A DNA stretch of 64,000 nt from Pseudomonas sp. ATCC 13867 (GCF_000349845.1 NC_020829.1:434001-498000); one strand, 5' to 3'; positions 27,367-38,543 are shown, counted from the stretch's first letter. A program made the numbers and translations. Notes: generated from the sequence alone by a model not told the origin.

Positions 27367-28710
27367 ATGTCGAGGCTGCTTCGCCTTTTCGCCTGTTTCC
27401 TGCTGCTTGGCGCGGGCGGGGTGCTGGCGGCTCCCACGGTGGTGGTGCTTGACCTGGACGGCGCCATCGGCCCGGCCAGTGCCGACTACGTGGTGCGCGG
27501 CATCAGCCGTGCCGCCGACGAGGGCGCGGCGCTGGTGGTCCTGCGCATGGACACCCCCGGCGGGCTGGACAGCGCCATGCGCAGCATCGTCAAGGCGATC
27601 CTGACGAGCCCGGTGCCGGTGGCGGGCTACGTCGCTCCCGGCGGCGCGCGCGCAGCCAGTGCCGGGACCTACATTCTCTACGCCTGCCACGTCGCCGCGA
27701 TGGCGCCGGGCACCAACCTGGGCGCGGCGACGCCGATACGGATCGGCATGCCGGATGCGGAAAAGCCGCAGGACAAGTCCGCCGACAAGCCCGATACCGG
27801 GACGGACACGCTCGAGCGCAAGCAGATCAACGATGCCGCGGCCTACATCCGTGGCCTGGCGCAACTGCGCGGTCGCAACGCGGAGTGGGCCGAGCGCGCG
27901 GTGCGCGAGGCGGTCAGCCTGGCGGCGGACGAGGCGCTGAAGCAGAAGGTCGTGGATGTGGTGGCGCCGGACATTCCGATGCTGCTGACCATGATCGATG
28001 GCCGCAGTGTCAGCGTCGACGGTCGCGACGTGCGCCTGGAGGTGGCCGGTGCGGCGTTGCTTCAGCGCGAGCCGGACTGGCGGACCCGGTTGCTGGCGGT
28101 GATCACCGATCCCAGCGTGGCGCTGATCCTGATGATGATCGGCATCTACGGCCTGATCTTCGAACTGGCCAACCCCGGCATGGCGCTGCCCGGGGTGTTG
28201 GGAGCGATCTGCCTGCTGCTGGGGCTGTATGCGCTGCAGATGCTGCCGGTGAACTACGCCGGGGTGGCGCTGATCCTGCTGGGCCTGGGCTTCATGGTCG
28301 GCGAGGCCTTCATGCCCAGCTTCGGCGCGTTGGGGCTGGGCGGCATCGTCGCCTTCGTGGTCGGTTCGCTGATTCTGATCGACACCGATGCCCCGGGTTT
28401 CGGCATTCCGCTGGCGCTGGTGATCACGCTGGCGACGGTCAGTGCCCTGTTCATCGGCGGCATCCTCGGTGTGGCGCTCAAGGCCAGGCGGCGCGCGGTG
28501 GTCAGCGGGCCCGTGGGGCTGCTGGGCAGCCTGGCGACCATCCAGTGGGTGGCCGACGATGATCCCTGCGCCGGCTGGGTCGTGCTGCAGGGCGAGCAGT
28601 GGCAAGTCCACGCCAATCGCCCGCTGCACTGCGGCCAGCGGGTGCGGGTGATGGCGCGTAACGGCCTGAGCCTGGAGGTGGCGGCCAACGACGATTCAGG
28701 AGGTGTGTGA
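27367..28710 (+). CDS. NfeD-type membrane-bound serine protease (long form)
   Basis: Long NfeD of 447 residues. Signal peptide (1-22), ClpP-like periplasmic protease domain, then four to five membrane helices (about 240-360) and a C-terminal OB-fold NfeD domain (about 375-447). The catalytic serine fits S98 in [12 protein letters not shown]. The lysine base fits K152 in [13 protein letters not shown], as in archaeal 1510-N, which cleaves a slipin C-terminus. Consistent with this, the next gene is a slipin whose ATG overlaps this stop by one base (TGATG). Probable role is membrane-protein quality control. Confidence 0.92.
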   Translation: MSRLLRLFACFLLLGAGGVLAAPTVVVLDLDGAIGPASADYVVRGISRAADEGAALVVLRMDTPGGLDSAMRSIVKAILTSPVPVAGYVAPGGARAASAGTYILYACHVAAMAPGTNLGAATPIRIGMPDAEKPQDKSADKPDTGTDTLERKQINDAAAYIRGLAQLRGRNAEWAERAVREAVSLAADEALKQKVVDVVAPDIPMLLTMIDGRSVSVDGRDVRLEVAGAALLQREPDWRTRLLAVITDPSVALILMMIGIYGLIFELANPGMALPGVLGAICLLLGLYALQMLPVNYAGVALILLGLGFMVGEAFMPSFGALGLGGIVAFVVGSLILIDTDAPGFGIPLALVITLATVSALFIGGILGVALKARRRAVVSGPVGLLGSLATIQWVADDDPCAGWVVLQGEQWQVHANRPLHCGQRVRVMARNGLSLEVAANDDSGGV

Positions 28711-29480
28711 TGGGCTTTCCCTTCGGACTCTTGGTGGCGCTGATCCTGCTGCTGTTCCTGGTGCTCAGCGCGTTGCGAATCCTGCGTGAGTACGAGCGCG
28801 GGGTGGTGTTCCAGCTCGGCCGCTTCTGGAAGGTGAAGGGGCCGGGGTTGGTGCTGGTGATCCCGGTGGTGCAGCAGATGGTCCGGGTCGACCTGCGTAC
28901 CGTGGTACTCGACGTACCGCCGCAGGACGTGATCTCCCGCGACAACGTCTCGGTGAAGGTCAACGCGGTGGTGTACTTTCGCGTGCTCGATCCGCAGAGG
29001 GCGATCATCCAGGTGGAGAACTTCCTCGCCGCGACCAGCCAGTTGGCGCAGACCACCCTGCGCGCGGTGCTGGGCAAGCACGAGCTGGACGAGATGCTGG
29101 CCGAGCGCGAGCGGCTCAACATGGATATCCAGAAGGTCCTCGATGCGCAGACCGATGCCTGGGGCATCAAGGTGGCCAACGTCGAGATCAAGCACGTCGA
29201 CCTCAACGAGTCGATGATCCGCGCCATCGCGCGCCAGGCCGAGGCGGAGCGGGAGCGGCGGGCCAAGGTCATCCATGCCGAGGGCGAGCTGCAGGCTTCC
29301 GAGAAGCTGATGCAGGCCGCCGAGATGCTCAGCCGCCAGTCCGGGGCCATGCAGTTGCGCTACATGCAGACGCTGGGCTCGATCGCCGGCGACAAGAACT
29401 CCACCATCGTCTTCCCCATGCCCATCGAACTGTTCCAGGGGTTGCTGGAGCCCGGCGGCAAGTCCGCCAAGCCTGACTGA
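28710..29480 (+). CDS. Slipin (SPFH/stomatin-like membrane protein)
   Basis: Inner-membrane SPFH protein of 256 residues. An N-terminal hydrophobic hairpin ([19 protein letters not shown]) is followed by the SPFH/Band 7 domain: [60 protein letters not shown] charged coiled coil ([20 protein letters not shown]) then leads to a hydrophobic C-terminal stretch ending VFPMPIELF. That end is the type cut by partner NfeD proteases. An AGGAGG ribosome site supports the ATG at 28710; GTG at 28707 is an alternative. Confidence 0.93.
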   Translation: MGFPFGLLVALILLLFLVLSALRILREYERGVVFQLGRFWKVKGPGLVLVIPVVQQMVRVDLRTVVLDVPPQDVISRDNVSVKVNAVVYFRVLDPQRAIIQVENFLAATSQLAQTTLRAVLGKHELDEMLAERERLNMDIQKVLDAQTDAWGIKVANVEIKHVDLNESMIRAIARQAEAERERRAKVIHAEGELQASEKLMQAAEMLSRQSGAMQLRYMQTLGSIAGDKNSTIVFPMPIELFQGLLEPGGKSAKPD

Positions 29481-29569
29481 AGACAAGGTCTGCCAGAGCA
29501 TCAGCGTCTATAGTTGCGGGCTCATGCACTGACGCGTCCATTCCAGGACGAGATGGACGCCCTGGGGGA

Positions 29570-30346
29570 ATGATGAACTCTACCCTGCTGACGGCCATGA
29601 CCCTGGCCGTTACCGCTGGCCTGGTCGGTTGCGCGGGCACGCCTCAGATGAGCTGGTCGCGCGTGGGCGACTCCGCGCAGCGCGCGGTGGTCAGCCCGGA
29701 CGTCTGGGCCCCGGTGGCCGGCGCGGCGGTGATCGCCGCCGGCAACTGGGACCACAAGTGGCAGCGCTCAGCGAGCGACCACGACTGGTTGTTCGGCGGC
29801 GATGCCAACCAGGCCGCCGACAGTATGCTCAACCTCGCCACCGGCCTGAGCGTGGTCAGCGCACTGGTCGCCGCGCCCAAGGAGGCGGATACCGAGGAGA
29901 AATGGAGCTGGCGCGGGCGCAACCTGGCGCTGCTGGCGGCGGACCGCTACGCCGTGACCGGATTCGTCGAGGAGGCCAAGGAGTGGTCCGGGCGCGAGCG
30001 GCCCGATGGGATTCCCGACGATTCCTTCCCGTCCAAGCACACCGCCGTCACCGCCGTGCACACCAGCTTCACCCGGCGCAACCTGGACTACATCGACATG
30101 GATCCGACCCTGCGCTACACCGCCAAGGCCGGGCTCTACACCCTCGACGGACTGACTGCGCTGGCGCGGGTCGAGGGCGACAAGCACTATCCCACGGACG
30201 TGCTGGTGGGCATGGCGGTGGGTAACTTCTTCGCCAATTTCACCTACAACCTGTTCCTCGAAGGGCCCGAGCGCGACCGTTACAACCTCACGGTGATCCC
30301 CGAGACCGGCGGCGGCATGAGCCTGCGCGCGGCTATGCTGTTCTGA
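29570..30346 (+). CDS. PAP2-like phosphatase-superfamily lipoprotein
   Basis: Predicted lipoprotein of 258 residues (lipobox LVGC near residue 21) with a PAP2/acid-phosphatase-like domain. The tripartite signature is visible in divergent form: GRERPDG, DDSFPSKHTAVTAV in place of PSGH, and ARVEGDKHYPTDVLVGMAVG with the final His and Asp. PAP2 enzymes remove phosphate from lipid phosphates or undecaprenyl pyrophosphate; substrate here is unknown. The C-terminus ends in Phe (AMLF), hinting at outer-membrane or periplasmic location. ATG at 29573 is an equally good start. It lies 89 bases after the slipin gene. Confidence 0.8.
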   Translation: MMNSTLLTAMTLAVTAGLVGCAGTPQMSWSRVGDSAQRAVVSPDVWAPVAGAAVIAAGNWDHKWQRSASDHDWLFGGDANQAADSMLNLATGLSVVSALVAAPKEADTEEKWSWRGRNLALLAADRYAVTGFVEEAKEWSGRERPDGIPDDSFPSKHTAVTAVHTSFTRRNLDYIDMDPTLRYTAKAGLYTLDGLTALARVEGDKHYPTDVLVGMAVGNFFANFTYNLFLEGPERDRYNLTVIPETGGGMSLRAAMLF

Positions 30347-30401
30347 CCGGGTTGGCGCTCCAGCGGGGGCTGCGGCTAGTCTTGCCTGATTCTTTCCCCG
30401 A

Positions 30402-31145
30402 ATGAGAGCGTCGATGCCGCTGCGCCTGCTGCTGTTGCTGTTGTGTCTCGTCAGTGCCGCGCCGCGCGCCGATGATGTGCTGCGCGTTGCCGCCGACCGC
30501 TGGCCGCCCTATGCGGACATCCGGCTACCCGACGGCGGCGTGGCGGTGCATCTGGTGCGCGCGGCCCTGCAGCGTGCCGGCTACGCCAGCGAGTACGTCG
30601 AGGTGCCCTGGCCGCGCGTGCTGCATGGCGTGCGCGGCGGCGAGTACGACCTGGTGGTGGATGCCTGGTACAGCCCGGAGCGGGAGGCATTCGGCGTCTT
30701 CTCCGAGTCCTACCTGAGCAACCGCGTGCGCCTGCTCAAGCGACGCGGCTCGCCGATCACCTTCGCCCACCTCGCCGACCTGTACCCTTACCGGATCGCC
30801 GTGGTGCGGGGCTACAGCTATTCCCCCGAGTTCGACAGCGACCCGAAATTGCGGCGGGTGCCGGTGCTCAGCTTCGCCAACGCCGCGCTGATGTTGCAGG
30901 CGGGGCGGGTGGACCTGACGCTGGAGGACGAGATCACCGCTCGCCACCAGTTCGCCGGGGAACTGGCGGCGGTCAGGGGCGAGCTGGAGTTCCTGCCGGT
31001 ACCGCTGGCGGAAAAGGGGCTGCACATCCTGGTCAGCCTGCGCAATCCGAAGCACGCGCAGATCGTCGCGGCGTTCAACGAGGCCATTCGCGCGATGCGG
31101 GCGGATGGCAGTTATGACGCGTTGATGCGGGAGCATGGGTTGTAA
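30402..31145 (+). CDS. Periplasmic solute-binding protein, family 3
   Basis: Exported protein of 247 residues with a signal peptide (about 1-23, LRLLLLLLCLVSAAPRA) and a bacterial extracellular solute-binding family 3 fold. Motifs are VAADRWPPYADIRLPDGG, GVRGGEYDLVVDAWYSPERE and ALMLQAGRVDLTLEDE. Such proteins deliver polar amino acids or act as stand-alone sensors. No ABC permease or ATPase is adjacent, so it may work alone. The ligand cannot be inferred. It begins 55 bases after the PAP2 lipoprotein. Confidence 0.85.
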   Translation: MRASMPLRLLLLLLCLVSAAPRADDVLRVAADRWPPYADIRLPDGGVAVHLVRAALQRAGYASEYVEVPWPRVLHGVRGGEYDLVVDAWYSPEREAFGVFSESYLSNRVRLLKRRGSPITFAHLADLYPYRIAVVRGYSYSPEFDSDPKLRRVPVLSFANAALMLQAGRVDLTLEDEITARHQFAGELAAVRGELEFLPVPLAEKGLHILVSLRNPKHAQIVAAFNEAIRAMRADGSYDALMREHGL

Positions 31146-31182
31146 CGGACAGTCGGGCTGGGGCTTGCCGGGATGGCTTTTC

Positions 31183-31260
31183 GTAGGAGCGAGCTTGCTC
31201 GCGAATGATCTCTCCCGGCGGCAGCGGTGCCGTGCGGTTCGCGAGCAAGCTCGCTCCTAC
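31183..31260. repeat. REP pair (D)
   Basis: Canonical inverted REP arms around a spacer, lying between the convergent solute-binding protein gene and the YccS-like gene. Confidence 0.95.
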
Positions 31261-31273
31261 AGAGAAGGAGTGC

Positions 31274-33469
31274 TCAGGCCGTCTCGGTCTGCTCCGTACC
31301 GATCTCCTTCTTCAGCAGATGCGCCGCCAAGGTGCGCAGCGGCGTGAGCTGGCGGCAGATCAGCGCCAGCTGGGTCTGTACCAGGCGGTGCGCGTCGTCC
31401 TGCTCTTCGGGGAGTTCTTCCAGGCGCCGGGCCAGGGCGTCTTCCTCGTCGCTGTAGATCGCCACCGGGCGCCGTTCGGTGAGGCGCGTGGCGATGTCGT
31501 CGAGGCTGGCGGTGAGGCGCTCGGCGGCTTCGCCGATCAGCGTGTCGCTCGGCGCCGTGGGCAGGCGATCGCGGTGCGCGCCGAGGGCGGAGAGGTAGCT
31601 GAGCAGGGTGTGGGACAGCACCAGGAAGCGGAAGCCGATCTCCGCGTCCTTCCGGAAGTGGCCGGGCTCCAGCAGCATGTTCGACAACGTGGTCGAGAGC
31701 GTCGCGTCGGCGTTGTGCGCGTTGCGCCGGGCGGTGCGGTAGGCGAGGTCGTCGCGCTTGCCGTTGGCGTACTGCTGCATGATCTCGCGCAGGTAACGGC
31801 TGTTGCAGGCCAGGGTGCCGCCGACCAGGCGGTGCAGGCTGCGCCCGTGCCAGTCGGGCAGCACCAGGAACACCGCGACGCCGGCGATCAGTGCGCCGAG
31901 CAGGGTGTCGAACAGGCGCGGCAGGATCAGCCCGTAGCCGTCGCCCACCTGGTTGAAGCAGAACAGCACCAGCAGGGTGATCGCCGCCGTCGCCAGGGTG
32001 TAGCGGGTGCTGCGGGTGGCGAAGAAGGCGACCCCGGCGACCACCGCCAGCAGCGACTGGATCAGCGGGTTGGGGAACAGGTCGATCAGCGCCCAGCCGG
32101 CCACCAGTCCGACCAGCGTGCCGAGGATCCGCTGCACCAGGCGGATGCGCGTGGCGCCGTAGTTCGGCTGGCAGACGAACACCGTGGTGAGCATGATCCA
32201 GTAGCCCTGGGTCGGGTGGATCAGGTGCAGCATGCCGTAGCCGGCGGCCAGCGCCAGCGACAGGCGCAGGGCGTGGCGGAACAGCAGCGAGGTCGGCGAA
32301 ACCTGCAGGCGGAGACGTTCGAGCGCGTCCTTGAAGGAGCGCGGCGAGCGGTCGAGCAGGGTGCTGTCCTGCTCGTCGTCGAGCATGTCGGGGTTGCTCG
32401 CGCCGCTGAGCTTGCGGTCCAGCGTGGTGAGGTTGGCCGCCAGCGCGCCTAGGGAGCGCAGCAGTCCGCGCCAGGCCGGCTTGCCCTGCTGGCGCAGGTA
32501 GTCCAGCGAGGCGTTGAGGTCGGCCAGGGCCAGCTCGCTGTCGTTGTAGTCGAACGGCTGGCGCAGCTGGATCGCTTTCGCCAGCGCCTTGCACGCCTTG
32601 CCCTGCTGGTTGAGCAGGCGCTGGCAGCGGAACAGCACGTCGCTGTGGAAGAAGGTTTCGGCTAGCTGGTTGTATGGATAGTGTGAGGAACTGGCGCGCT
32701 CGTGGACGTCCTGGGCGATGAAGTAGAGCTTCAGGTAGCGGCTGATCTTCGGGCCGGGCCTGCCGTGGGACAGGCGCGCGAGGATGGTTTCCTTGGCCTG
32801 GTTGAGCGCCACCACCACCCGTCCGTTCTGCCGTGCCAGGGCCAGGCGCTGGGCCTCGACGTCGAGATGGCGCAGCGGCTCCAGCAGGGTCGACTTGATC
32901 TTCAGGTACTCGCCCAGTTCGAGGAACAGCCGGGCCAGGCTCTGCTGCACCGGCTGGTTGGCGAACAGCGCGTTCCACAGTACCGAAAGCAGGCCGTACC
33001 AGAGTGCGCCGGCCACCAGCAACAGTGGTTCGCGCCAGAAGTCGCTGGGTGTGCCGCCGCGCTGGTCCACGCCGATCATGGTGTAGATCGACAGGATCAG
33101 CGTGGCCGAGGCGATGGCCGCGTAGCGCTCGCCCAGTGCGCCGAGCAGGGTCATGGCAAAGGTCGAGAGCGCAAGGCCTGCGACGAAGACGAGCGGGTAG
33201 GGGAACAGCAGCTCCACCGCCAGCGCGGCGATGCTGAAGCACGCCAGGGTCACCAGCAGTGCCTGCAGGCGGCCGAGCCAATGGTCGTCGGTTTCCGCCA
33301 GGGCGCTGGCGATGACGCCGAGGAACAGCGGGATCACCAGCTCAGGCCGGCCTTGCAGCCAGCACGCCAGCATGGCTCCGCTGAGGGCGACGAACACCCG
33401 CAGGCTGTAGGCGAACTTGTCCAGCGCCCAGAGGCGCCGCAGGGACTGGAACAGTGGGGAGGACGGCAT
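31274..33469 (-). CDS. YccS-family (FUSC) inner-membrane protein, putative transporter
   Basis: Large membrane protein of 731 residues with two clusters of about five to six membrane helices each. The first is about 20-165 (VFVALSGAMLACWLQGRPELVIPLFLG and on) and the second about 395-540 (LSLALAAGYGMLHLIHPTQGYWIMLTTVFVCQPNYGATR and on). Each is followed by a helical cytoplasmic domain. This is the YccS/FUSC layout, related to aromatic-acid efflux and fusaric acid resistance pumps. Substrate is unknown. It is divergent from nothing nearby; REP pairs D and E bracket it. Confidence 0.9.
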   Translation of the reverse strand: MPSSPLFQSLRRLWALDKFAYSLRVFVALSGAMLACWLQGRPELVIPLFLGVIASALAETDDHWLGRLQALLVTLACFSIAALAVELLFPYPLVFVAGLALSTFAMTLLGALGERYAAIASATLILSIYTMIGVDQRGGTPSDFWREPLLLVAGALWYGLLSVLWNALFANQPVQQSLARLFLELGEYLKIKSTLLEPLRHLDVEAQRLALARQNGRVVVALNQAKETILARLSHGRPGPKISRYLKLYFIAQDVHERASSSHYPYNQLAETFFHSDVLFRCQRLLNQQGKACKALAKAIQLRQPFDYNDSELALADLNASLDYLRQQGKPAWRGLLRSLGALAANLTTLDRKLSGASNPDMLDDEQDSTLLDRSPRSFKDALERLRLQVSPTSLLFRHALRLSLALAAGYGMLHLIHPTQGYWIMLTTVFVCQPNYGATRIRLVQRILGTLVGLVAGWALIDLFPNPLIQSLLAVVAGVAFFATRSTRYTLATAAITLLVLFCFNQVGDGYGLILPRLFDTLLGALIAGVAVFLVLPDWHGRSLHRLVGGTLACNSRYLREIMQQYANGKRDDLAYRTARRNAHNADATLSTTLSNMLLEPGHFRKDAEIGFRFLVLSHTLLSYLSALGAHRDRLPTAPSDTLIGEAAERLTASLDDIATRLTERRPVAIYSDEEDALARRLEELPEEQDDAHRLVQTQLALICRQLTPLRTLAAHLLKKEIGTEQTETA

Positions 33470-33566
33470 GCGAGTCGGAGGCTTCCGGGTGTCTGCCGCC
33501 CAGACTAGCGGAACGCTCCGGGTGCGGCTATCGCGAGCGCGACAGGGTGTGGCACGGATGCTCTTC

Positions 33567-33644
33567 GTAGGAGCGAGCTTGCTCGCGAACAGTGTTCGCC
33601 GGCTGCTGCGCTGCCATGCGGTTCGCGAGCAAGCTCGCTCCTAC
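33567..33644. repeat. REP pair (E)
   Basis: Canonical inverted REP arms around a spacer, between dbpA and the YccS-like gene (both minus strand); probably forms the 3' end of dbpA mRNA, whose stop is 13 bases away. Confidence 0.95.
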
Positions 33645-33656
33645 AGAAAAGCTGTG

Positions 33657-35033
<1,377 letters not shown>

Positions 35034-35352
35034 GAAAGAGGCCCGGTGAATCCATTGGTCGCGCAGTGTAGCAGGCGAGCGCCCTCCGGCGGGCTGTGAT
35101 GCCGACGGTACAAGGCTTTGCGCCCACTCGTCAGAAATCCCGCGACTGGCTATCTATGGTTTTTTATACAGATTCGCTTTCCGTAGGTTTTTGTCGTAGA
35201 GTGCCTGAACTGTGTTTGCATGGGTCGCCGTCGATCGTGACCTGATGCGGTCGGTTATTCCACCCCGTCCTGCTCGACTCCTTGTAACTCCTTGCAACTC
35301 AGTTCCTGGCCACTCGTGGCTAATTTTCAAAATATGTTCCAAGGAGAACACC
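35034..35352. promoter_or_regulatory. Divergent dbpA / cold-shock gene control region
   Basis: These 319 bases separate dbpA (minus) from the csp gene (plus). The right part (about 35155-35340) is T-rich and probably includes a long 5' leader, as usual for cold-shock genes, ending in AAGGAG six bases before the csp ATG. I could not assign promoter boxes confidently. No coding potential with homology is seen. Confidence 0.5.
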
Positions 35353-35565
35353 ATGTCGAATCGTCAGAACGGCACCGTCAAGTGGTTCAACGAGACCAAA
35401 GGCTACGGCTTCATTACCCCGGAAAGCGGCCCGGACGTTTTCGTTCACTTCCGCGCCATCGAAGGTAACGGCTTCAAGACCCTGGCCGAAGGCCAGAAGG
35501 TCAGCTTCGAAGTCGTGCAGGGCCAGAAAGGCATGCAGGCCGAGCGCGTTCAGGTGATCAACTAA
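35353..35565 (+). CDS. Cold-shock protein (CspA family)
   Basis: Single-domain nucleic-acid chaperone of 70 residues. RNP1 is KGYGFITP and RNP2 is VFVHF; the N-terminus is [13 protein letters not shown]. It melts RNA structure during cold or stress adaptation. A perfect AAGGAG ribosome site lies seven bases upstream. The frame continues upstream, but this ATG is the family start. It is followed by an intrinsic terminator. Confidence 0.98.
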   Translation: MSNRQNGTVKWFNETKGYGFITPESGPDVFVHFRAIEGNGFKTLAEGQKVSFEVVQGQKGMQAERVQVIN

Positions 35566-35588
35566 GATCCCCTGGCGTCAGCCAGAAG

Positions 35589-35619
35589 AACCCCGGGTGG
35601 AAACATCCGGGGTTTTTTA
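35589..35619 (+). terminator. Terminator of cold-shock gene
   Basis: Stem AACCCCGG / CCGGGGTT extended by a GTG/CAT inner stem and closed by a short GAAA loop, followed by TTTTTT. It starts 23 bases after the stop codon. Confidence 0.93.
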
Positions 35620-35658
35620 TTGCCTAATGCGTCGTCATCCCTTCCGGAGCTCCCATCC

Positions 35659-36171
35659 ATGCCGTCGCCCGTCCTTCGCCTGCTGGCCCTCGGTCTGTTC
35701 GCCTTCACCGGCACCTGCGTGGCCGGCGAGCCCGCTCAGCCCAGCACCTGGGGTTGGGTCGAGACGCTCAAGCTGATGCCCGAGGATGCCGCGCTCAAGG
35801 CCAAGCTGGATACCGGGGCGCAGACGTCCTCGATGGACGCACGCAACATCACCCGGATCAAGAAGAACGGCGAGCGCTGGGTGCAGTACGACGTGATGGT
35901 CACCGACTCCACTACCGGCAAGGAACTGCGCCTGCCCTTCGAGCGGCGGGTCGAGCGCGTGCTGAAGTTCAAGACCGCCAGCGGCATCGAGCGCAGCCCG
36001 GTGGTGCTGATGGATGTGTGCCTGGGCAACAAGGTCTACCGCGAGCAGTTTTCCCTGCGCGACCGGCAGACCCTGGACTACCCGGTGTTGCTCGGTCGCC
36101 GCAGCCTGGAGCACCTGGGCAGCGTGGACGCCTCGAAGACCCAGACCCTGGCGCCCACCTGCAAGCCCTGA
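35659..36171 (+). CDS. Exported retropepsin-like 'ATP-dependent zinc protease' family protein, copy 1
   Basis: Periplasmic protein of 170 residues: signal peptide (LLALGLFAFTGTCVAG) and a Zn_protease/RimB-type domain. The active-site-like motif is AKLDTGAQTSSMDA, a DTGA aspartyl-protease signature, followed by FERRVERVLKFK and DYPVLLGRRSLEHLG. Despite the family name, the fold is retropepsin-like and zinc use is unproven. The ATG at 35659 follows CCGGAG; an upstream start would lie in the csp terminator. A paralog with the same layout lies at 40143. Confidence 0.85.
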   Translation: MPSPVLRLLALGLFAFTGTCVAGEPAQPSTWGWVETLKLMPEDAALKAKLDTGAQTSSMDARNITRIKKNGERWVQYDVMVTDSTTGKELRLPFERRVERVLKFKTASGIERSPVVLMDVCLGNKVYREQFSLRDRQTLDYPVLLGRRSLEHLGSVDASKTQTLAPTCKP

Positions 36172-37608
36172 TCAGTGTTCGTTGACGTTGTTTTCCGGGT
36201 CGACCCGGCGCGGAGTCGTGCGGCCGTCGTCGGAGTTGAGCTGGAAGAAGATCGCCGCCGCCAGCATCGATAGCAGGCCAACGCTGAAGTAGGTCGCGTG
36301 GAAGGCCGACAGCACGTCGCCCTGCGCGCTTTCCTGATCGCCGTTGAAGCCGCCCAGCAGCGCCGCCGCGCAGGCGATGCCCATGCCGATGGACAACTGC
36401 ATCACCACCGACAGCAGGCTGTTGCCGGCGCTGGCGTTGTCGTCGCGCAGGTCGATCAGCGAGAGGGTGTTCATCGCAGTGAACTGCAGCGAGTTGATCC
36501 CGCCCAGCACCGCCAGCTGCGCCAGCAGCAGCGCGTAGGGTGTGTTCTGGTCGACCAGCCCCAGACTGGCGATCAGCGCGCCCAGCAGCAGGGTGTTGCC
36601 CACCAGCAGCCTGCGGTAGCCGAACAGCTCCAGCAACGGCTTGGCCAGCGACTTGATGACCATCGCCGCCAGGGCCATCGGAATCATCGTCATGCCGGCC
36701 TTGGAGGGCGAGAAGCCCAGGCCGACCTGCAGCAGCAGCGGCGTGAGGAAGGGCAGGGAGCCGCTGCCCAGGCGCGCGAACAGGTTGCCCAGCACGCCCA
36801 CGGCGAAGGTGCGGGTGGTGAACAGTGCCGGTGGGAACAGCGGCGCCTCGATGCGCAGCGCGCGCAGCCAGTAGGCCGCCAGCAGCACCAGGCCGCCCAC
36901 CAGCAGCAGGACCACGCGCACGTGGGGCATGCGCAGCTCGCCCAGGCCTTCCAGGGCGATGGTGATCAGCACCATAGAGCCGCCGAACAGCAGGAATCCG
37001 ATCGTGTCGAAGCGCGTCGCCCGTACGCCGCGCAGGTCCGGCATCAAGCGCAGGGCGACGAGAAAGCCGATCAGCCCCACCGGCAGGTTGATCAGGAAGA
37101 TCCAGTGCCAGCTGGCGTACTCCACCAGCCAGCCTCCCATCGTCGGGCCGGTCAGTGGGCCGAGCAGGCCGGGGATGGTGACGAAGCTGAGGATCCGCAC
37201 CAGCTCGCTGCGCGGGTAGACCCGCAGGATTACCAGGCGTCCCACCGGCATCATCAGCGCGCCGCCGACGCCCTGCACCACCCGGGCGGCCACCAGGGTG
37301 CCGAGGGTGGGGGAGAGCGCGCAGAGCAGCGAGCCGAGGCTGAACAGGAAGATCGCGAAGAGGAACACCCGGCGCGTACCGAAACGGTCGGAAATCCACC
37401 CGGAGGAGGGGATCAGCAGCGCCACCGTGAGCAGGTAGGCGATCACCACGCCCTGCATGCGCAGCGGATCTTCGTTGAGCGAGTGGGCCATGCTCGGTAG
37501 CGCGGTGTTGAGGATGGTGCCGTCCAGGGCCTGCATGAAGAAGGCGATGGCCACCAGCCAGGGCAGCAGGCGGGCCACGCGGGGCGTCAGGGTGAAGGGT
37601 TCGCTCAT
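36172..37608 (-). CDS. MFS multidrug exporter, DHA2 (14-helix) family
   Basis: Proton-driven exporter of 478 residues with about 14 hydrophobic segments. Signatures are the antiporter motif C region (VIAYLLTVALLIPSSGWISDRFGTRRVFLF) and GWISDRFGTRR of motif A, FLINLPVGLIGF and VQGVGGALMMPVGRL. It resembles EmrB/MdtD-type drug exporters but has no membrane-fusion partner gene nearby, so it probably acts alone in the inner membrane. Substrate is unknown. Its stop immediately abuts the convergent copy-1 retropepsin-like gene (36171/36172). Confidence 0.92.
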   Translation of the reverse strand: MSEPFTLTPRVARLLPWLVAIAFFMQALDGTILNTALPSMAHSLNEDPLRMQGVVIAYLLTVALLIPSSGWISDRFGTRRVFLFAIFLFSLGSLLCALSPTLGTLVAARVVQGVGGALMMPVGRLVILRVYPRSELVRILSFVTIPGLLGPLTGPTMGGWLVEYASWHWIFLINLPVGLIGFLVALRLMPDLRGVRATRFDTIGFLLFGGSMVLITIALEGLGELRMPHVRVVLLLVGGLVLLAAYWLRALRIEAPLFPPALFTTRTFAVGVLGNLFARLGSGSLPFLTPLLLQVGLGFSPSKAGMTMIPMALAAMVIKSLAKPLLELFGYRRLLVGNTLLLGALIASLGLVDQNTPYALLLAQLAVLGGINSLQFTAMNTLSLIDLRDDNASAGNSLLSVVMQLSIGMGIACAAALLGGFNGDQESAQGDVLSAFHATYFSVGLLSMLAAAIFFQLNSDDGRTTPRRVDPENNVNEH

Positions 37609-37899
37609 GATCGATCCATCGGTCAGGGATGGCTCTAGCTTAGGGAATCCTGGCGCAAGTTGGGAAATTCGCGCCGTCGTGACCTGGCCGGATGTTTCGG
37701 TGCCGGGACCGGCTGCCCATCGCAGGTTCAGGTTCCGCAGTTCGGAACACCTGTGCTAGACCTTTATCGGCCCCTTTCTTCCGCCGTTGTGATCGAGTGC
37801 CGCGTTCCGCCGCGGGTGTCGGACATGGCGGAACGATGTCACTGCCGACCGGTCGATATGGCGTCCGGTCGCTTGCCGGAATTTCCAGAGGAGACAGCG

Positions 37900-38442
37900 A
37901 TGTCCGTCAAACCCCGAGTCACCCTCGCCCTGGCCACCGTGCTGGCGGCGTCTTCCGCATTTGCCTTCAACCTCGGTGACGCCGCCAAGGCGGTGTCCGG
38001 CGCTACCGGCGGCAGCACCGCGCAGGTCGCCACCACGCCACAGGCCAGCGGCCTGCTCAGCGCCCTGACCGGCCAGCTCGGGGTCAGCGACGAACAGGCC
38101 CTGGGCGGTACCGGCGCGCTGCTGGGACTGGCCAAGAACAAACTCAGTGGCGGCGACTACTCGCAATTGCTGCAGGCCGTCCCCGGCCTCGACAAGCTGT
38201 CGGGCAGCAGTGCGCTGGGCGGCCTGGGCGGTCAGCTCGGCGACCTCGGCGGCAGCGCGTCCAGCGGCCTGCTGGGCAACGTCAGCAACCTGGGCGATGT
38301 GAACAAGGCCTTCGGTGCGCTGGGCATGGATCAGAGCATGAGCGGCAAGTTCGCCGGCGTGCTGCTGGACTATTTCGGCAAGCAGGGCGTGAACAGCCAA
38401 CTGCTGAGCAGCCTGAGCGGGCTCTGGGGCGCAGGCGCCTGA
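37900..38442 (+). CDS. DUF2780 exported protein, first of tandem pair
   Basis: Periplasmic protein of 180 residues: signal peptide (VTLALATVLAASSAFA), then a DUF2780 domain. Shared family segments are GLLSALTGQLGVSDEQALGGTGALLGLA, LGALGMDQSMSGKFAGVLLDYF and QLLSSLSGLWG. Gly/Leu/Ser-rich low complexity fills the middle. Function is unknown. GAGGAGACAGC precedes the ATG; the longer open frame upstream has no homology. The next gene is its diverged duplicate. Confidence 0.85.
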   Translation: MSVKPRVTLALATVLAASSAFAFNLGDAAKAVSGATGGSTAQVATTPQASGLLSALTGQLGVSDEQALGGTGALLGLAKNKLSGGDYSQLLQAVPGLDKLSGSSALGGLGGQLGDLGGSASSGLLGNVSNLGDVNKAFGALGMDQSMSGKFAGVLLDYFGKQGVNSQLLSSLSGLWGAGA

Positions 38443-38543
38443 GTTAACGGGCCGCCGGCCGGTGCGGAACCGCTGGCGGCCCGCCGGGTCGAATCGGCGA
38501 CCCGGTCCCTGTTCGGGGCCGGGCATCCTCCTCGGAGTCGTCG

